A DNA stretch of 64,000 nt from Acidaminococcus sp. Lineage in GTDB: Bacteria; Bacillota; Negativicutes; Acidaminococcales; Acidaminococcaceae. Position 1 is the stretch's first letter. Every line of letters begins with the position of its first letter. Where the stretch lies: assembly GCA_022482815.1 (NCBI GenBank), contig JAKVOM010000001.1:2993043-3057042 (forward strand), in the 5' to 3' direction. Below the pieces are notes generated by a model. The model was not told the origin of the DNA. It saw only the letters and a program-made list of their open reading frames with translations, and did not search any database. Shown here in pieces: positions 27,050 through 37,382 of the stretch. The position numbers and the translations under genes are program-made.

Positions 27050-28809
27050 TCCTCTAATAAAGCATTCAATGCGGTCTGGAGCTTTTCCATTTCCTTCTGC
27101 TGTTCTTTCAGCTTTACTTCATGCCGTTTCTCATCACTCTGCATTTTAGTCAGACACATTTCCTGCTGACCGTTAGTAAGATTCATTTGTTTCGCTGCAT
27201 ACCAAGCCTTATCAGCCGCATGTTTTGAGATTTCATACCCCATCAGCTTCCGGCCGACGGCCAGTGTATCTACTTTTTTCCCCGCCATGTGTGCCTGCAG
27301 GGCAGCGGGATTTTGGCTGAGAGTCAGGATTCGTTCCATGCCCTCCAGGAAGGCACTGTCAGGCGGCAGGAAGATATGAGCACGCAGTCGGGTAATCTTT
27401 TCGATAATGGACTGCAGTAAATCGTCTGCGAATTTTTTCCGATCCTTGCTGGCATACATTTCGAGCAGTTTACTTTGAACCAGCTGCACCTGAAGGTCTT
27501 CCAGCACCAGATTCAGTTCTTCCTCATTGAGGAGGTAATCCTGCGCCTGAATAATCATTCGCTCATTGAGGATTTTGACCATTGTAACAGCGTCATCCTC
27601 TATAAAATGATTAAGAACGCTGGAAGAAATGGCCGAAGCAGCCATACCGCCCGCGATTCCTCCAACAATAGCTCCTGCAGGTCCCAAGGCTGAACCAGCC
27701 GCAGCACCAACCTTAACACCAGCCACAGCGCCCGCATAGGCACCGCCCATCCCGGCCGATAATTTTATTACATTCTTAAATAGCTGCTTTCCGGAAATTT
27801 TGCCGCTGAAGAAATGGCTGATATCCTCTGCAGACATTACGAGGACAAACGCTGCGGAACTAATGATATTGCTGCTCCACAACTTAGCAAGATTTCCTGC
27901 GGCATCCCGCCCATATATCAATGCGCTGTCTTTCATCATGGAAACCATGGATCTTCTCATTCCGGAAGGCAGTGCCCTGATTACTCCGATGAGGGGCTGC
28001 TGGATAGCTGCATTGAGTCCAGTCCTCGTAAGCTGCGAAGCAATTATTGTCCCGACAAAAGCCGTGCCGCCCATCTTGATTCCTACGTACATCGAGTCGT
28101 CAATGGCGTCTTCCAAGTTTTTCCCAGCCCAGAGGGAGTGGGCAAATGTGATGACGGCGGAAATTCCAAACGCACTCGTAGCAATGACAATACCATGCGC
28201 CGCATCAAACACAAGTGAATCCACAGTCCCCGCTTTGGCAATATTGCAGGCCTGCTTGTGAGTAATATAACCCTTTCTCACAATTCTTGAGGCCTCATTG
28301 GGATTTTTGACTCCAGGTACTTGACCGGCAGCAATTCTTTTTCGCATAATCTGAACGGCTTCCTCGTACTGCTCACTAGAAACCTCCAGCTGCATTGGCA
28401 TACCGTTTTTATCAAGGTACCGATAAAGCTTGGTTTGTGGGTCAAATGCCGCCTCCACGGATGCCTTCGCCGTCTTGCAGTATTTGGTCTGAATCAGCGT
28501 GCCATCGACCATACGGTCTGGCCCATTTTTAGCGTTATCGTTTCCGAGGATTTGTGCATCTTTTCCTAAAAACGTGTCCCAAAGATTGTTCGCCTGCTCT
28601 GCCGCACTACCATGTCCCTGGTGCCCGTTAAAGCGCAGTAAAGCCTCTGTGTGAGCACCGCCTTCTACGGAACCATAGAAAGCTCCGGCCGTCGTCCCAA
28701 CATCTGTGAAATCTTGTTTTTTCTTCAATTTTTCCTGTGCCGCACGAAAAGCAGGCTGATCTTCCAATCGCTTGGCACGAGCTTCTTTTCTTTGCTTGTC
28801 ATCATCCAT
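27046..28809 (-). CDS. Large membrane-associated protein with possible nuclease-like N-terminus
   Basis: 587 aa, not recognised. Residues ~60-120 contain GPDRMVDGTLIQTKY, which has the spacing of a PD-(D/E)XK fold with the QxK variant seen in Mrr-like nucleases; this is a weak motif match. Residues ~205-300 have hydrophobic stretches. Residues ~345-395 form a Gly/Ala-zipper (AGAVAGVKVGAAAGSALGPA, then GAIVGGIAGG) typical of membrane insertion. The C-terminus is a charged coiled coil. No signal peptide. It is first in an operon with the Sel1 gene; two tandem unknown paralogues lie upstream on the same strand. Confidence 0.7.
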   Translation of the reverse strand: MDDDKQRKEARAKRLEDQPAFRAAQEKLKKKQDFTDVGTTAGAFYGSVEGGAHTEALLRFNGHQGHGSAAEQANNLWDTFLGKDAQILGNDNAKNGPDRMVDGTLIQTKYCKTAKASVEAAFDPQTKLYRYLDKNGMPMQLEVSSEQYEEAVQIMRKRIAAGQVPGVKNPNEASRIVRKGYITHKQACNIAKAGTVDSLVFDAAHGIVIATSAFGISAVITFAHSLWAGKNLEDAIDDSMYVGIKMGGTAFVGTIIASQLTRTGLNAAIQQPLIGVIRALPSGMRRSMVSMMKDSALIYGRDAAGNLAKLWSSNIISSAAFVLVMSAEDISHFFSGKISGKQLFKNVIKLSAGMGGAYAGAVAGVKVGAAAGSALGPAGAIVGGIAGGMAASAISSSVLNHFIEDDAVTMVKILNERMIIQAQDYLLNEEELNLVLEDLQVQLVQSKLLEMYASKDRKKFADDLLQSIIEKITRLRAHIFLPPDSAFLEGMERILTLSQNPAALQAHMAGKKVDTLAVGRKLMGYEISKHAADKAWYAAKQMNLTNGQQEMCLTKMQSDEKRHEVKLKEQQKEMEKLQTALNALLEE

Positions 28810-29152
28810 TGCACAATTGCTCCTTAAGGAAATAAAAGTAACTATACATATTATTTATAATATTTCGGAAACTGTCAATTGAGGAAGGATTTATAGAAAC
28901 GGAAGACGGCTCGTTCTGTTGAACATTTTGGTATGATTAAGCAGAATAGTCGTCTTCGAAAGTATTATATCCGGCAAAATACGTCTTGTAGATTTTTCTT
29001 TGTTAGGCTAATCAGTATTTAAGAAAAAGTTAAAAAAGGTTGGCAAATTTACCTTGCCCCTGGCGCAGCCCCACCCCTCGCTCCTCATAGCAAAAAAAAT
29101 AACTGCCCACAATTCAGAGGACAGTTTACATCTCACAACTTATTTCATCCCA
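28810..29152. other. Intergenic gap, promoter region of the membrane/Sel1 operon
   Basis: 343 bp, AT-rich in the first 60 bases before the 28809 start, with a TCCTTAAGGA-type ribosome region. I see no gene, hairpin or repeat that I can support. Confidence 0.4.
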
Positions 29153-29716
29153 TCAAATCGCCGCTTTGTCTTCTCCCCAATTTACCATCATAAGCATATC
29201 CATTACATCTTTTTCTGCCTGCGTCCGTTCCCCAACGACCTCAAAGGTATAGACGGTTCTTTCACAACGGTCTAAATAACCTTCAAACAAAATTTTTTCT
29301 CTAAGATCCATAACCTCTTTTGTAGGATGAAAGGCTGACATAAAATCGATTGCTTCCAGGATTGGCATTTCTGTAGTATTGGGACGCCTTCTTAAGGCAT
29401 TTCCCAAAGGAATCATTCTGCCGTTGTAATAATTGCTGAACGAAAGCGTAAACCCATCAAACAGATGATTTTGTTTGATAAAATGGATTTGCTTAAAATC
29501 CCTATTGCTCATATCCCAAATACTCAAAGAGCGTAACATCATCTTATTATATTCTCTAAAGAATATTGCCAGATCTTCAGAATCCTCTATGTTACTGGCG
29601 TCATAAACTTTGATAAATTTAAATGTAATTTTATGTTCCTGAAAGGGCACATCCTTGCAATCTCCAGGATTCTTTGGGTTCAGATAGGGACTTTTGCCAT
29701 CAATCAAATGTAACAT
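29153..29716 (-). CDS. Protein of unknown function, tandem paralogue 1
   Basis: 187 aa, not recognised, soluble. It aligns along its length with the next gene (shared FKFIKVYD / FKLIKVYD, IWD-SN-DF-QIHF, LFDGFTLSFS, ILFEGYLDRCE-T-YT, and a C-terminal NWG-D). Upstream flanks are also alike (GGATATCG-CCTCCTT). The conserved ends with a variable middle (residues ~105-125) are typical of a recent tandem duplication followed by divergence. Located upstream of the membrane/Sel1 operon and downstream of the type III res gene region. Confidence 0.72.
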   Translation of the reverse strand: MLHLIDGKSPYLNPKNPGDCKDVPFQEHKITFKFIKVYDASNIEDSEDLAIFFREYNKMMLRSLSIWDMSNRDFKQIHFIKQNHLFDGFTLSFSNYYNGRMIPLGNALRRRPNTTEMPILEAIDFMSAFHPTKEVMDLREKILFEGYLDRCERTVYTFEVVGERTQAEKDVMDMLMMVNWGEDKAAI

Positions 29717-29835
29717 GGATATCGCCCTCCTTCCGATGCAGCCATCTACAGATTTCGAATCTTGCTATTCTCATATTCCTAATGCCGTTTGCTAATTCAT
29801 CATGGTTCTCCCATACCAACTTAACGGATTCTCCA

Positions 29836-30384
29836 TCAAATCAGTGATGTGTCATCTCCCCAATTTGTCATCGCAAGGATCTTCATCACTTCTTTATCGT
29901 CTGAGGCCTTTTTGTCTGCGAAATCAATGGTATAGATGGTCTTTTCACAATGGTCTAAATAACCTTCAAACAATACTCTTTCTTTTAGATCAGTCAACTC
30001 TTTCGAAGGATATTGGGATGTCATAGCATTCATGGCTTCAATGGTGGAAGATTTTACAGTATCTGAATGATTTTTGAATTCTTCTCCGACAGCAGCAACT
30101 TTACTGTTATAAGAAGTGCTGAATGAAAGCGTGAACCCATCAAACAGCTGATTTTCTTCTTTAAAATGGATCTGCTCAAAATCCTTATTGCTCAGGTCCC
30201 AAATACCCACCCGTTTTAGAATGATCTTATTCCGTTCACCAAGAAAATTCTTTACGTCTTCCGAATCCTCTACTTTACTGTCATCATACACTTTAATCAG
30301 TTTAAAGATAAGTTTATCTTTTCTCATTGGTTCAGGAGCCACTAGACTAAGATAGGGACATTTGCCATTCACCGAATGTAACAA
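29836..30384 (-). CDS. Protein of unknown function, tandem paralogue 2
   Basis: 182 aa, paralogue of 29153-29716 with the same motif order and the terminal NWGDD. Starts at the MLHSVNGKCPYL Met, preceded by AAAGGAGG. The 119-bp gap between the two copies holds a repeat of the upstream flank. No domain is recognised; no signal peptide or membrane segment. Confidence 0.72.
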   Translation of the reverse strand: MLHSVNGKCPYLSLVAPEPMRKDKLIFKLIKVYDDSKVEDSEDVKNFLGERNKIILKRVGIWDLSNKDFEQIHFKEENQLFDGFTLSFSTSYNSKVAAVGEEFKNHSDTVKSSTIEAMNAMTSQYPSKELTDLKERVLFEGYLDHCEKTIYTIDFADKKASDDKEVMKILAMTNWGDDTSLI

Positions 30385-30554
30385 GGATATCGTCCTCCTT
30401 TAGATTCAACCATCTACCGAATTCAGATCTTACTATCATCATAGCCATCATTCAGTTTGCTAATTGATCACGGCTCGCAACATTTCTATTATAGAAAATC
30501 CCCGTAAAACAAAGCAATAGTTCAACGTCCAAAATATTACTCAAAAAAAGTAAC

Positions 30555-30662
30555 TAGAAAAAGGTGTACTGGCTATTTTAGTTAAGCTAAATTTGGCGAT
30601 TTCAGATGATTCCTAATTAGTCATTTCAGTTGGGCTGTTTTTGGCAATTTCACCTGACCCCT
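30555..30662. repeat. Imperfect direct repeats, possible lost IS end
   Basis: TTTTAGTTAAGCTAAATTTG-GCGATTTCAGATGA is followed by a TTTCAGTTGGGCT-GTTTTTGGCAATTTCACCTGA copy, about 45 bp apart, then CCCCTATG. Multiple ~30-bp repeats of this sort occur at the ends of IS21-type elements. No transposase is present. Confidence 0.35.
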
Positions 30663-30672
30663 ATGTAAAAAA

Positions 30673-30714
30673 ATCCGCCTTCGTCCTGCCTCAAGGCAAC
30701 AGACGAAAGCGGAT
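30673..30714 (-). terminator. Terminator of the type III restriction operon
   Basis: Arms ATCCGCCTTCGTC (30673-30685) and GACGAAAGCGGAT (30702-30714), one mismatch, with TTTTTTTAC following on the minus strand, 56 bp after the res stop. Confidence 0.82.
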
Positions 30715-30769
30715 AATTAAGTTATAGACCTGTCAAATGCTTAGTGCATTTTGAGATAAAATTAATGGA

Positions 30770-33700
30770 CTATATAGTCTTCATAATATCAAGAAGGTTC
30801 TTATAGGTATCGACTTCGTGATAAACAACATCTTTGTTGGAAAGTGATTTGAAGAGCTCACTAGCGCATTTAATTTTTGCCTGCTCAATTGTCCTTAAGT
30901 TCATGCTCGACAATGATCCCTTGGTTTCCGCTATAAAGAAAACATGTTTTACCGAACCCTTTTTAAAGGCAATTGCCCAATCAGGAGCATAGTTCCCCAC
31001 AGGAGTTGGAATCTGGAACCCACGCGGTAATTTGGCATAGACAACCACTTTGTCATCTGCGTCCATATCTTCTGCGAACTTTCTCTCCACTGATTTTTCA
31101 GCATAACCATCGGTGAACACATAGTCCTGGACATTCTTTTTAGCAGCGTATGCTTTGCTGAAATCCTTATTTTTCTCGGCTGTAAAAATACTTGAATCAT
31201 AAGTCCCAGTTGTTTGATTATAGGTAATATGATCAACAATCATAGTTGCTTTTTGTTCGTTAATGAGTTGGATTGTCTTAGAAATAAAATCTTCCGGATT
31301 TTCTTTGAACATATTAAATTTTTCATCAGATATCCCGGAAAGGATGCGTACAACGGTCTTCCGTGTAAGATGTGTTCCTTCTGCAATTTTGCCTATAAGG
31401 TCATACTTTACTGTACCCGTTAAATTACTTTTCGCATCATATGAGGTTGTGCTCTCTCTCACAAACCCTTCGCCCGCTTCTACTGATTCAGAAGACCAAT
31501 TATCAGATTGTTTTCCCATAGTCACAATATACTGAAGCTGCGTGACAAAAAGATTATTATCAATACTATTCTTTGCTTTATCGACCAATTCATCACTGTC
31601 AAAGCTAACCTGATAGGTATATTTATGGTTAATATAATTCCACAGCGTCTGGAATTCTTTTTTATCAAAATTTTTGTTCAGTTTATTTTCCGGAATCGTA
31701 GTCACATTGCCATTCTTGATCATCGTATTCAAGATACGCGGATCAAAAATGCCTTGAATCAGGTCATGGATGCCATCTTCAAAGCCATGAAGTTCATCGG
31801 GGAGCGGTGCAAGAGTCTTATTCTGTACACCAGCATCATATTTATCAGTTATATGACCATGTCTATCAACATATTCATTTTGTACCAAGTAAAAATAGAT
31901 TTCGGTAGCTTGGTCATCTGTGATTGTGACAGACTTATCTCCCACTTTAATCGATTTACCCTTAAAGTAATCTGGTGTCGCTTTTGTAGGACGATCATAA
32001 AGATTCTCTCTAATTTCTTTCTGAAGACCAGAAACGTAATCACTATAGCCATCGCTTGCGATAACAGTAAGCTGGTTTACCTGTCGAAATTCATTATCAA
32101 GGATTTTTTTATCCATACGGGTCCCATTCTGATCCACACAAATACGAAGACCCCGGCCAACTTCCTGACGCTTATTGGTTGTACTATCTCCGCCATGTTT
32201 CAAAGTACAAATCTGGAACACATTCGGATTATCCCAACCCTCTCGCAGCGCGGAATGAGAGAAAATAAAACGAACCGGAGAATCGAAAGATAACAGTTTC
32301 TCCTTATCCTTCAGAATCAATTCGTAGGCAGATTCATCATCGCTGATATCGCTTCCCCGCTTTACAGCGCTATCAACCTTGTGGCCCTTTTTATCAATAC
32401 TGAAATAGCCTGCGTGCGTATCATGAACGTTGATTTTTTTAAGATAATCCCTGTATGACGCATCGTACGAATCTAAGTGATTCTTGAGAAAGTCCGTGTA
32501 CTCTTCCTCAAACATCTGACCATATTCCGAATTCACTTCATTGCCATCTTTATCGTACTTGCGATAGTGCTCTACTTTATCAATAAAGAACAACGACAAA
32601 GTCTTGATGCCACGTGCATAAAGTTCTTGTTCCCTTTCAAAATGAGACCGTATCGTTTCACGAATCTGAATTCGGCGGATTTCTTTTTCAGAAACATCAC
32701 CTGCTACTTCATGCGTATGAATTGTTACCCCGTTAGTGAATGTCACGTAACCAGTATCGGCAGTACCAGCTTCAATGTCACTAATATGGTACCCCTTATA
32801 TTGTTCCAAATTATTCGATAGCGCATAAAGGTCATCATCAACACCCAGAATACGTGTTTCCCGATTGATAGACTTGCTATGTTTTACTTCAAATTCTAAC
32901 CTCGCCATGGGAGGTTTGTTTGGATCAACAACTATACCATCAAGGAACAAGTATCCATTTGTGCCTTGTAAATTCTGAACCGAAACTGTTTTGACAGTAA
33001 TTTCCTTCACAAGCTGCTTGTTATATGCATCTACTGCGTCCAAAACATAAACAAGATCATGGTGCTCTTTATGTGTAGCGGAGTAATTTAATGTGAATAG
33101 GGGATTGAACTCCTTCAAAGAATCCTGAGTTTTCTTCCCGCCCATCTTTTGCGGCTCATCAAGGATGATAATCGGATGATTTGCGCTAATGACGTCAATG
33201 GGACGACGACTGCCAAATTCGTCTAGTTCCATACGAATACGACGTGCGTCTTTGCCTCGTGCATTGAATGCCTGTACATTAATAATCATGACGGACAAAT
33301 CCGCGCTTGAACTAAAGTTGTCAATGTCTGTCAAGTTTTTTGAATTATAAACAAAGAAACGAGCTTTCTTTTTATACAGATCCATAAAGTGATCCTGCAT
33401 CGTTTCAAAACTTTTTTGAACTCCTTCGCGGATTGCAATAGACGGTACAACAACAATAAATTTATTCCAACCATATAACTTGTTCAGTTCAAACATCGTC
33501 TTGATGTAGACGTAGGTCTTACCTGTTCCGGTTTCCATCTCCACATCCAGAGAACAGGCTCCCATGTGCTTAGAAAGGCAATCAGAAAGCTTGATATTAT
33601 TATTCTTTTGAACTAAGCGAATATTTTTCAACAAGGCATTTGAATCAAGTGTTACGGGTGCATTGGAAAATCCCAGATAAATTCCCTCATCAGCAGCATG

Positions 33701-33853
33701 ACTAAAAACATCTTGTTCCATTTTTAATGTGCCAAGGTCGCGGCGATAGCTTTTTATATCTTGATGTGGCTGACCACGAAAGACGTTGACAACACTTTCG
33801 ACTGCCTCTGTCTGATAATCTTGAATGGTAAATTTGAATTTCATGGCAGCCAT
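30770..33853 (-). CDS. res: Type III restriction endonuclease subunit (Res)
   Basis: 1027 aa, normal for type III Res. The superfamily 2 helicase part has Walker A in METGTGKTYVY (about residue 110), DEPQ in place of DEAD (IILDEPQKMGG), and a late SHSALREGWDNPNVF / RQEVGRGLR motif VI. The C-terminal nuclease PD-(D/E)XK is APDWAI then FIAETKGS. It forms a complex with Mod, translocates along DNA and cuts between two unmethylated sites. Start overlaps the mod stop by 1 bp. No damage seen. Confidence 0.95.
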   Translation of the reverse strand: MAAMKFKFTIQDYQTEAVESVVNVFRGQPHQDIKSYRRDLGTLKMEQDVFSHAADEGIYLGFSNAPVTLDSNALLKNIRLVQKNNNIKLSDCLSKHMGACSLDVEMETGTGKTYVYIKTMFELNKLYGWNKFIVVVPSIAIREGVQKSFETMQDHFMDLYKKKARFFVYNSKNLTDIDNFSSSADLSVMIINVQAFNARGKDARRIRMELDEFGSRRPIDVISANHPIIILDEPQKMGGKKTQDSLKEFNPLFTLNYSATHKEHHDLVYVLDAVDAYNKQLVKEITVKTVSVQNLQGTNGYLFLDGIVVDPNKPPMARLEFEVKHSKSINRETRILGVDDDLYALSNNLEQYKGYHISDIEAGTADTGYVTFTNGVTIHTHEVAGDVSEKEIRRIQIRETIRSHFEREQELYARGIKTLSLFFIDKVEHYRKYDKDGNEVNSEYGQMFEEEYTDFLKNHLDSYDASYRDYLKKINVHDTHAGYFSIDKKGHKVDSAVKRGSDISDDESAYELILKDKEKLLSFDSPVRFIFSHSALREGWDNPNVFQICTLKHGGDSTTNKRQEVGRGLRICVDQNGTRMDKKILDNEFRQVNQLTVIASDGYSDYVSGLQKEIRENLYDRPTKATPDYFKGKSIKVGDKSVTITDDQATEIYFYLVQNEYVDRHGHITDKYDAGVQNKTLAPLPDELHGFEDGIHDLIQGIFDPRILNTMIKNGNVTTIPENKLNKNFDKKEFQTLWNYINHKYTYQVSFDSDELVDKAKNSIDNNLFVTQLQYIVTMGKQSDNWSSESVEAGEGFVRESTTSYDAKSNLTGTVKYDLIGKIAEGTHLTRKTVVRILSGISDEKFNMFKENPEDFISKTIQLINEQKATMIVDHITYNQTTGTYDSSIFTAEKNKDFSKAYAAKKNVQDYVFTDGYAEKSVERKFAEDMDADDKVVVYAKLPRGFQIPTPVGNYAPDWAIAFKKGSVKHVFFIAETKGSLSSMNLRTIEQAKIKCASELFKSLSNKDVVYHEVDTYKNLLDIMKTI

Positions 33854-35769
33854 TAAATCACCTTCCTTACTGTTTCCGGGCTATAGGTGGCAAAAATTTG
33901 CTCAAAATTCGTAAGTACACTGTCATTTTCCATGCTACGATCCCGGAACACAGCATAGAACGGATGACGTTTAGCAATTTCAGTCACAGTCTCATCCGTC
34001 ACATTTTTGTCAAAGCAAGCAAGCAAATATCCATCATCAACAGAAAAGACTTTCTTTCCGCCTATGACTACTTCTTCAATTTTTGAAGATAACAGGATCC
34101 CCAAATCTAACATAACCTGGATTAAGAGATCTTCAGGGGTTCGGTCTTCTTTAATATTATTTTCAAATAGCCCTATCTGATCTTGTTTGATTGCGTCAGG
34201 TTGATAATAAACATCCTTCATGTTAGAAGAGTCCACTTTGAAACACCGGAACCCATAGTCAATGTCCGCTCCAGTTTCTTCCTTAATCTTCTTGCCCGCA
34301 CGGCGAATACGTTCTTCGCCGATGTCGCATATAGTCTTGTAGCCAGCCTGATAAGCTGCTGATTTTGCATCTGTTATCTCAGGCAGTTGAACGAGAATAA
34401 ATTTTCGTTTTCCTTTATCCTCAGCATTTTGTTGAAAAACAGCTTGAGCAGTCGTAGCAGAGCCTGAGAAAAAGTCCATAACATAAAAAGAATTATCATT
34501 AATAATATGAATCAAGTATTTCATCAGTTCCACAGGCTTTGGGAAATCAAAAGGTATCTTCAAACTATTGAGTTCCTTCGCTGCATGTCTGTTTTCATAT
34601 TTTAGGATAAGGTCTGAAGGTAATTGGCCTGCTTCTAATCTTGAATTTAGCCATATTTTTGTATAAATATTCCAGTGTGCCTGGGTACCCGTAACATAGT
34701 CCAGAAGAGGCGTGGAAGAGCTCTTTACAAACACTATGTCATCATTTTTTAGTCCCTGTTCAAACGTTTTTTGATTCCATCTCCAGGGAAGCCCATTAGG
34801 AGTAATAACTTTTTCACCATCAGGGCACTCAATTGGATATGATGATCCACCATGTTTTAGTGAAGCTTGAAAAAAGCCCATTGTTCTGTAGCGTTCCCCC
34901 TTACGTGGACCAGTTTCTTGGACTTTGTTATATACCTTCTCTATAAGTTCCTGGCTCATATCAGCTTTGAAAGGCTTAGCAATTTCTGCATTTTTAGCGT
35001 ACACAACTATGTAATCAATATTTTGAGTAAAAAACTTTCCTTGGTTGTTTCCTGTCTTCATTTGTCTAGAAACTACACCAGCTCTATTTGGTCTTCCAAA
35101 AATTTCATCACAAATTTTAAGCATATTATCTAATTCGCTTTGCCCAATGCTAATAAAAATTGCCCCGTCATCTGACATTAAATCCTTTGCTATCCTGATA
35201 CGAGGATACAACATATTGAGCCAAGCCGTATGAAATCTGCCATTACTTTCAAAATTCTGTACCAGACGATTCCCCTGATTATCTATTTGCCCACTCTTAT
35301 CTAAATAATCTGCTGCTTTCTGAGAAAAATCATCTTCATAGATAAAATCATTTCCCGTATTGTATGGCGGGTCGATATATATCATTTTCACTTTTCCCAA
35401 ATATGTCTCTCTCAAAAGTTTTAGAGCATCCAGATTATCCCCCTCAATATAGATATTTTCCGAATCAATACCACCGGATGTTCCATCTTTTCCCACCGAT
35501 TTTTCTCGATTGAGTCGAAGCGTCTTAGCAATGGGTTGATTAGCAAGAATGATTGCATTTCTCTTATCAGGCCAAGTGAACCGATACCTTTCCTGATTCC
35601 CGTCTACTACTTGTGTATTGATTTCCTGCATTAAGACATCTTTATCTATGGCCCTTATAACATTACCATTTTCATCAATCGTTTCCGTAACAGCATTTGG
35701 AAATAAATCTACTAGTTTTTGGTAATTTTTTTCGGCTAAATCAGGTGTGTGCATTTTTAATTTATCCAT
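33853..35769 (-). CDS. mod: Type III DNA methyltransferase subunit (Mod), intact copy
   Basis: 638 aa beta-class adenine-N6 methyltransferase. The catalytic DPPYNTG (after VKMIYI) precedes the SAM-binding FFSGSATTAQA, the order expected for the beta class. The central part between them is the target-recognition region. The start at 35769 is preferred because AAGGAG lies 6 bases before it; upstream in-frame starts overlap the previous gene. It follows the truncated mod gene with a small overlap and precedes res. Its last ~130 residues are almost identical to those of the truncated copy, whereas the middle differs. Confidence 0.93.
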   Translation of the reverse strand: MDKLKMHTPDLAEKNYQKLVDLFPNAVTETIDENGNVIRAIDKDVLMQEINTQVVDGNQERYRFTWPDKRNAIILANQPIAKTLRLNREKSVGKDGTSGGIDSENIYIEGDNLDALKLLRETYLGKVKMIYIDPPYNTGNDFIYEDDFSQKAADYLDKSGQIDNQGNRLVQNFESNGRFHTAWLNMLYPRIRIAKDLMSDDGAIFISIGQSELDNMLKICDEIFGRPNRAGVVSRQMKTGNNQGKFFTQNIDYIVVYAKNAEIAKPFKADMSQELIEKVYNKVQETGPRKGERYRTMGFFQASLKHGGSSYPIECPDGEKVITPNGLPWRWNQKTFEQGLKNDDIVFVKSSSTPLLDYVTGTQAHWNIYTKIWLNSRLEAGQLPSDLILKYENRHAAKELNSLKIPFDFPKPVELMKYLIHIINDNSFYVMDFFSGSATTAQAVFQQNAEDKGKRKFILVQLPEITDAKSAAYQAGYKTICDIGEERIRRAGKKIKEETGADIDYGFRCFKVDSSNMKDVYYQPDAIKQDQIGLFENNIKEDRTPEDLLIQVMLDLGILLSSKIEEVVIGGKKVFSVDDGYLLACFDKNVTDETVTEIAKRHPFYAVFRDRSMENDSVLTNFEQIFATYSPETVRKVI

Positions 35770-35792
35770 TTTTAGCTCCTTCTGTGCAGCCA

Positions 35793-37382
35793 TCAAATCA
35801 CTTTTCTCACCGTTTCCGGGCTATAGGTGGCAAAAATCTGCTCAAAATTCGTAAGTACACTGTCATTTTTCATGCTCCTATCCCGGAACACAGCATAGAA
35901 TGGATGATGTTTAGCAATCTCAGTTACCGTCTCATCCGTCACATTTTCATCGAAACAAGCAAGCAAATATCCATCATCAACAGAAAAGACTTTCTTTCCG
36001 TCTATAACTATTTCTTCAACTTTTGAAGATAACAGGATACCCAAATCTAACATAACCTGAATTAAGAGATCTTCAGGAGTACGGTCTGCTTTAATGTTGT
36101 CTTCGAATAGTCCTATCTGATCTTGTTTGATGGCATCAGGTTGATAATAGACATCCTTCATGTTAGAGGAGTCAACTTCGAAACACCTGAACCCGATGTC
36201 AAGGTCCGCTGTTGTAAGAGGTGATTCTTCCTTAATCTTTTTCCCTGCTCGCTTGATACGTTCTTCTCCTAAATCACATATAGTTTGGTACCCGGCTTTA
36301 AATGCATCACTACCTTCTTTGCACTTTTCAGGAATTTGAACCAATATAAAACGCCGATGACTGTGGTCCTCAGAGTTTATTTTCATGACACCTTCAGCAA
36401 AAGTTCCAGATCCAGAGAAAAAATCCATAACGATAGAGTCTCCGCAATTAGCCAAATAAACCAAGTGTTTCATAAGAGCAGAACTCTTAGGAAAAGGAAA
36501 TAATTGATTACTAAACCCTAAATCTTTAAACTCCTTCATTGCATTATCGGAATTGAATTCTTTTCTATTCCAAAAAGTATGCTCTTTAACTGTCTTAATA
36601 CCACCATTTTTGTCAATGTAGTCTTTCTCATAAACCGTAAATTTTCCTTCATCCGCATATTTAGGCATTATATGAGCATCTAAGAACTCTATATTATCCT
36701 TAGATGTTTTATATCCCCAACGCCATCTCCCATCAGAATGATCTGGTTTTATAGGCCAAATTTCTATATAGCCAGAATTAACTAAACTTTGGTCAACCTC
36801 TTCTCTAACAACTAAATCTTTTGTTTGGGGATTAAAATAAAATGGATACCACATTGCAGGTCTATCTTGACGACGATCACCTGTTCCCGTTTTTCTTAAA
36901 TCTGTCTCTCTATATTTTCGCCCATCATCATCTACTTTATCAAACCGATTAATTACTTTATCTGTAGCAATTAAAGGCATACAGTCCCAAGCAGCACTAC
37001 GACTGTAAACTAACATAAATTCAGTTGATTTCATAAAATTTGTGCTATCCTGTTTTCCTGATGTTTTTCTAACGTAGGTAATAGTAGCTTGATAGTTATC
37101 TTCGCCAAAAATTTCATTGCATATCTTCAGTAAATTTTCTAATTCATTATCATCAATAGAAATAAAAATGACCCCATCCTTAGAAAGCATATCCTTTGCT
37201 AATTTTAATCGCGGATACATCATGTTCAACCAATCAGTGTGAAATCTTCCATTGCTTTCAGTGTTCTGCACCAATCGATTTCCATCCTCATCAATCTGTC
37301 CACTATTATTCGCATAGGCAGCTACACTCTGAGCGAAATCATCTTCATAAATAAAATCACTCCCAGTATTATATGGGGGATC
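35793..37382 (-). pseudogene. Second type III mod gene, 5' end removed at the DPPY codons
   Basis: The open frame from DPPYNTGSDFIYEDDF (37382) onward is a normal Mod: NGRFHTDWLNMMYPR, recognition region, FFSGSGTFAEGV, and a C-terminus almost identical to the intact copy. Upstream of the first Asp codon the sequence changes to non-Mod DNA (residues would read CNCIKCCKAT rather than the expected MIYI) and soon hits a stop. The expected ~140 N-terminal residues are absent. The break lies next to serine recombinase genes and is best explained as the prophage insertion junction. An internal GTG at 37274 could yield a 493-aa fragment without the catalytic motif. Confidence 0.85.
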
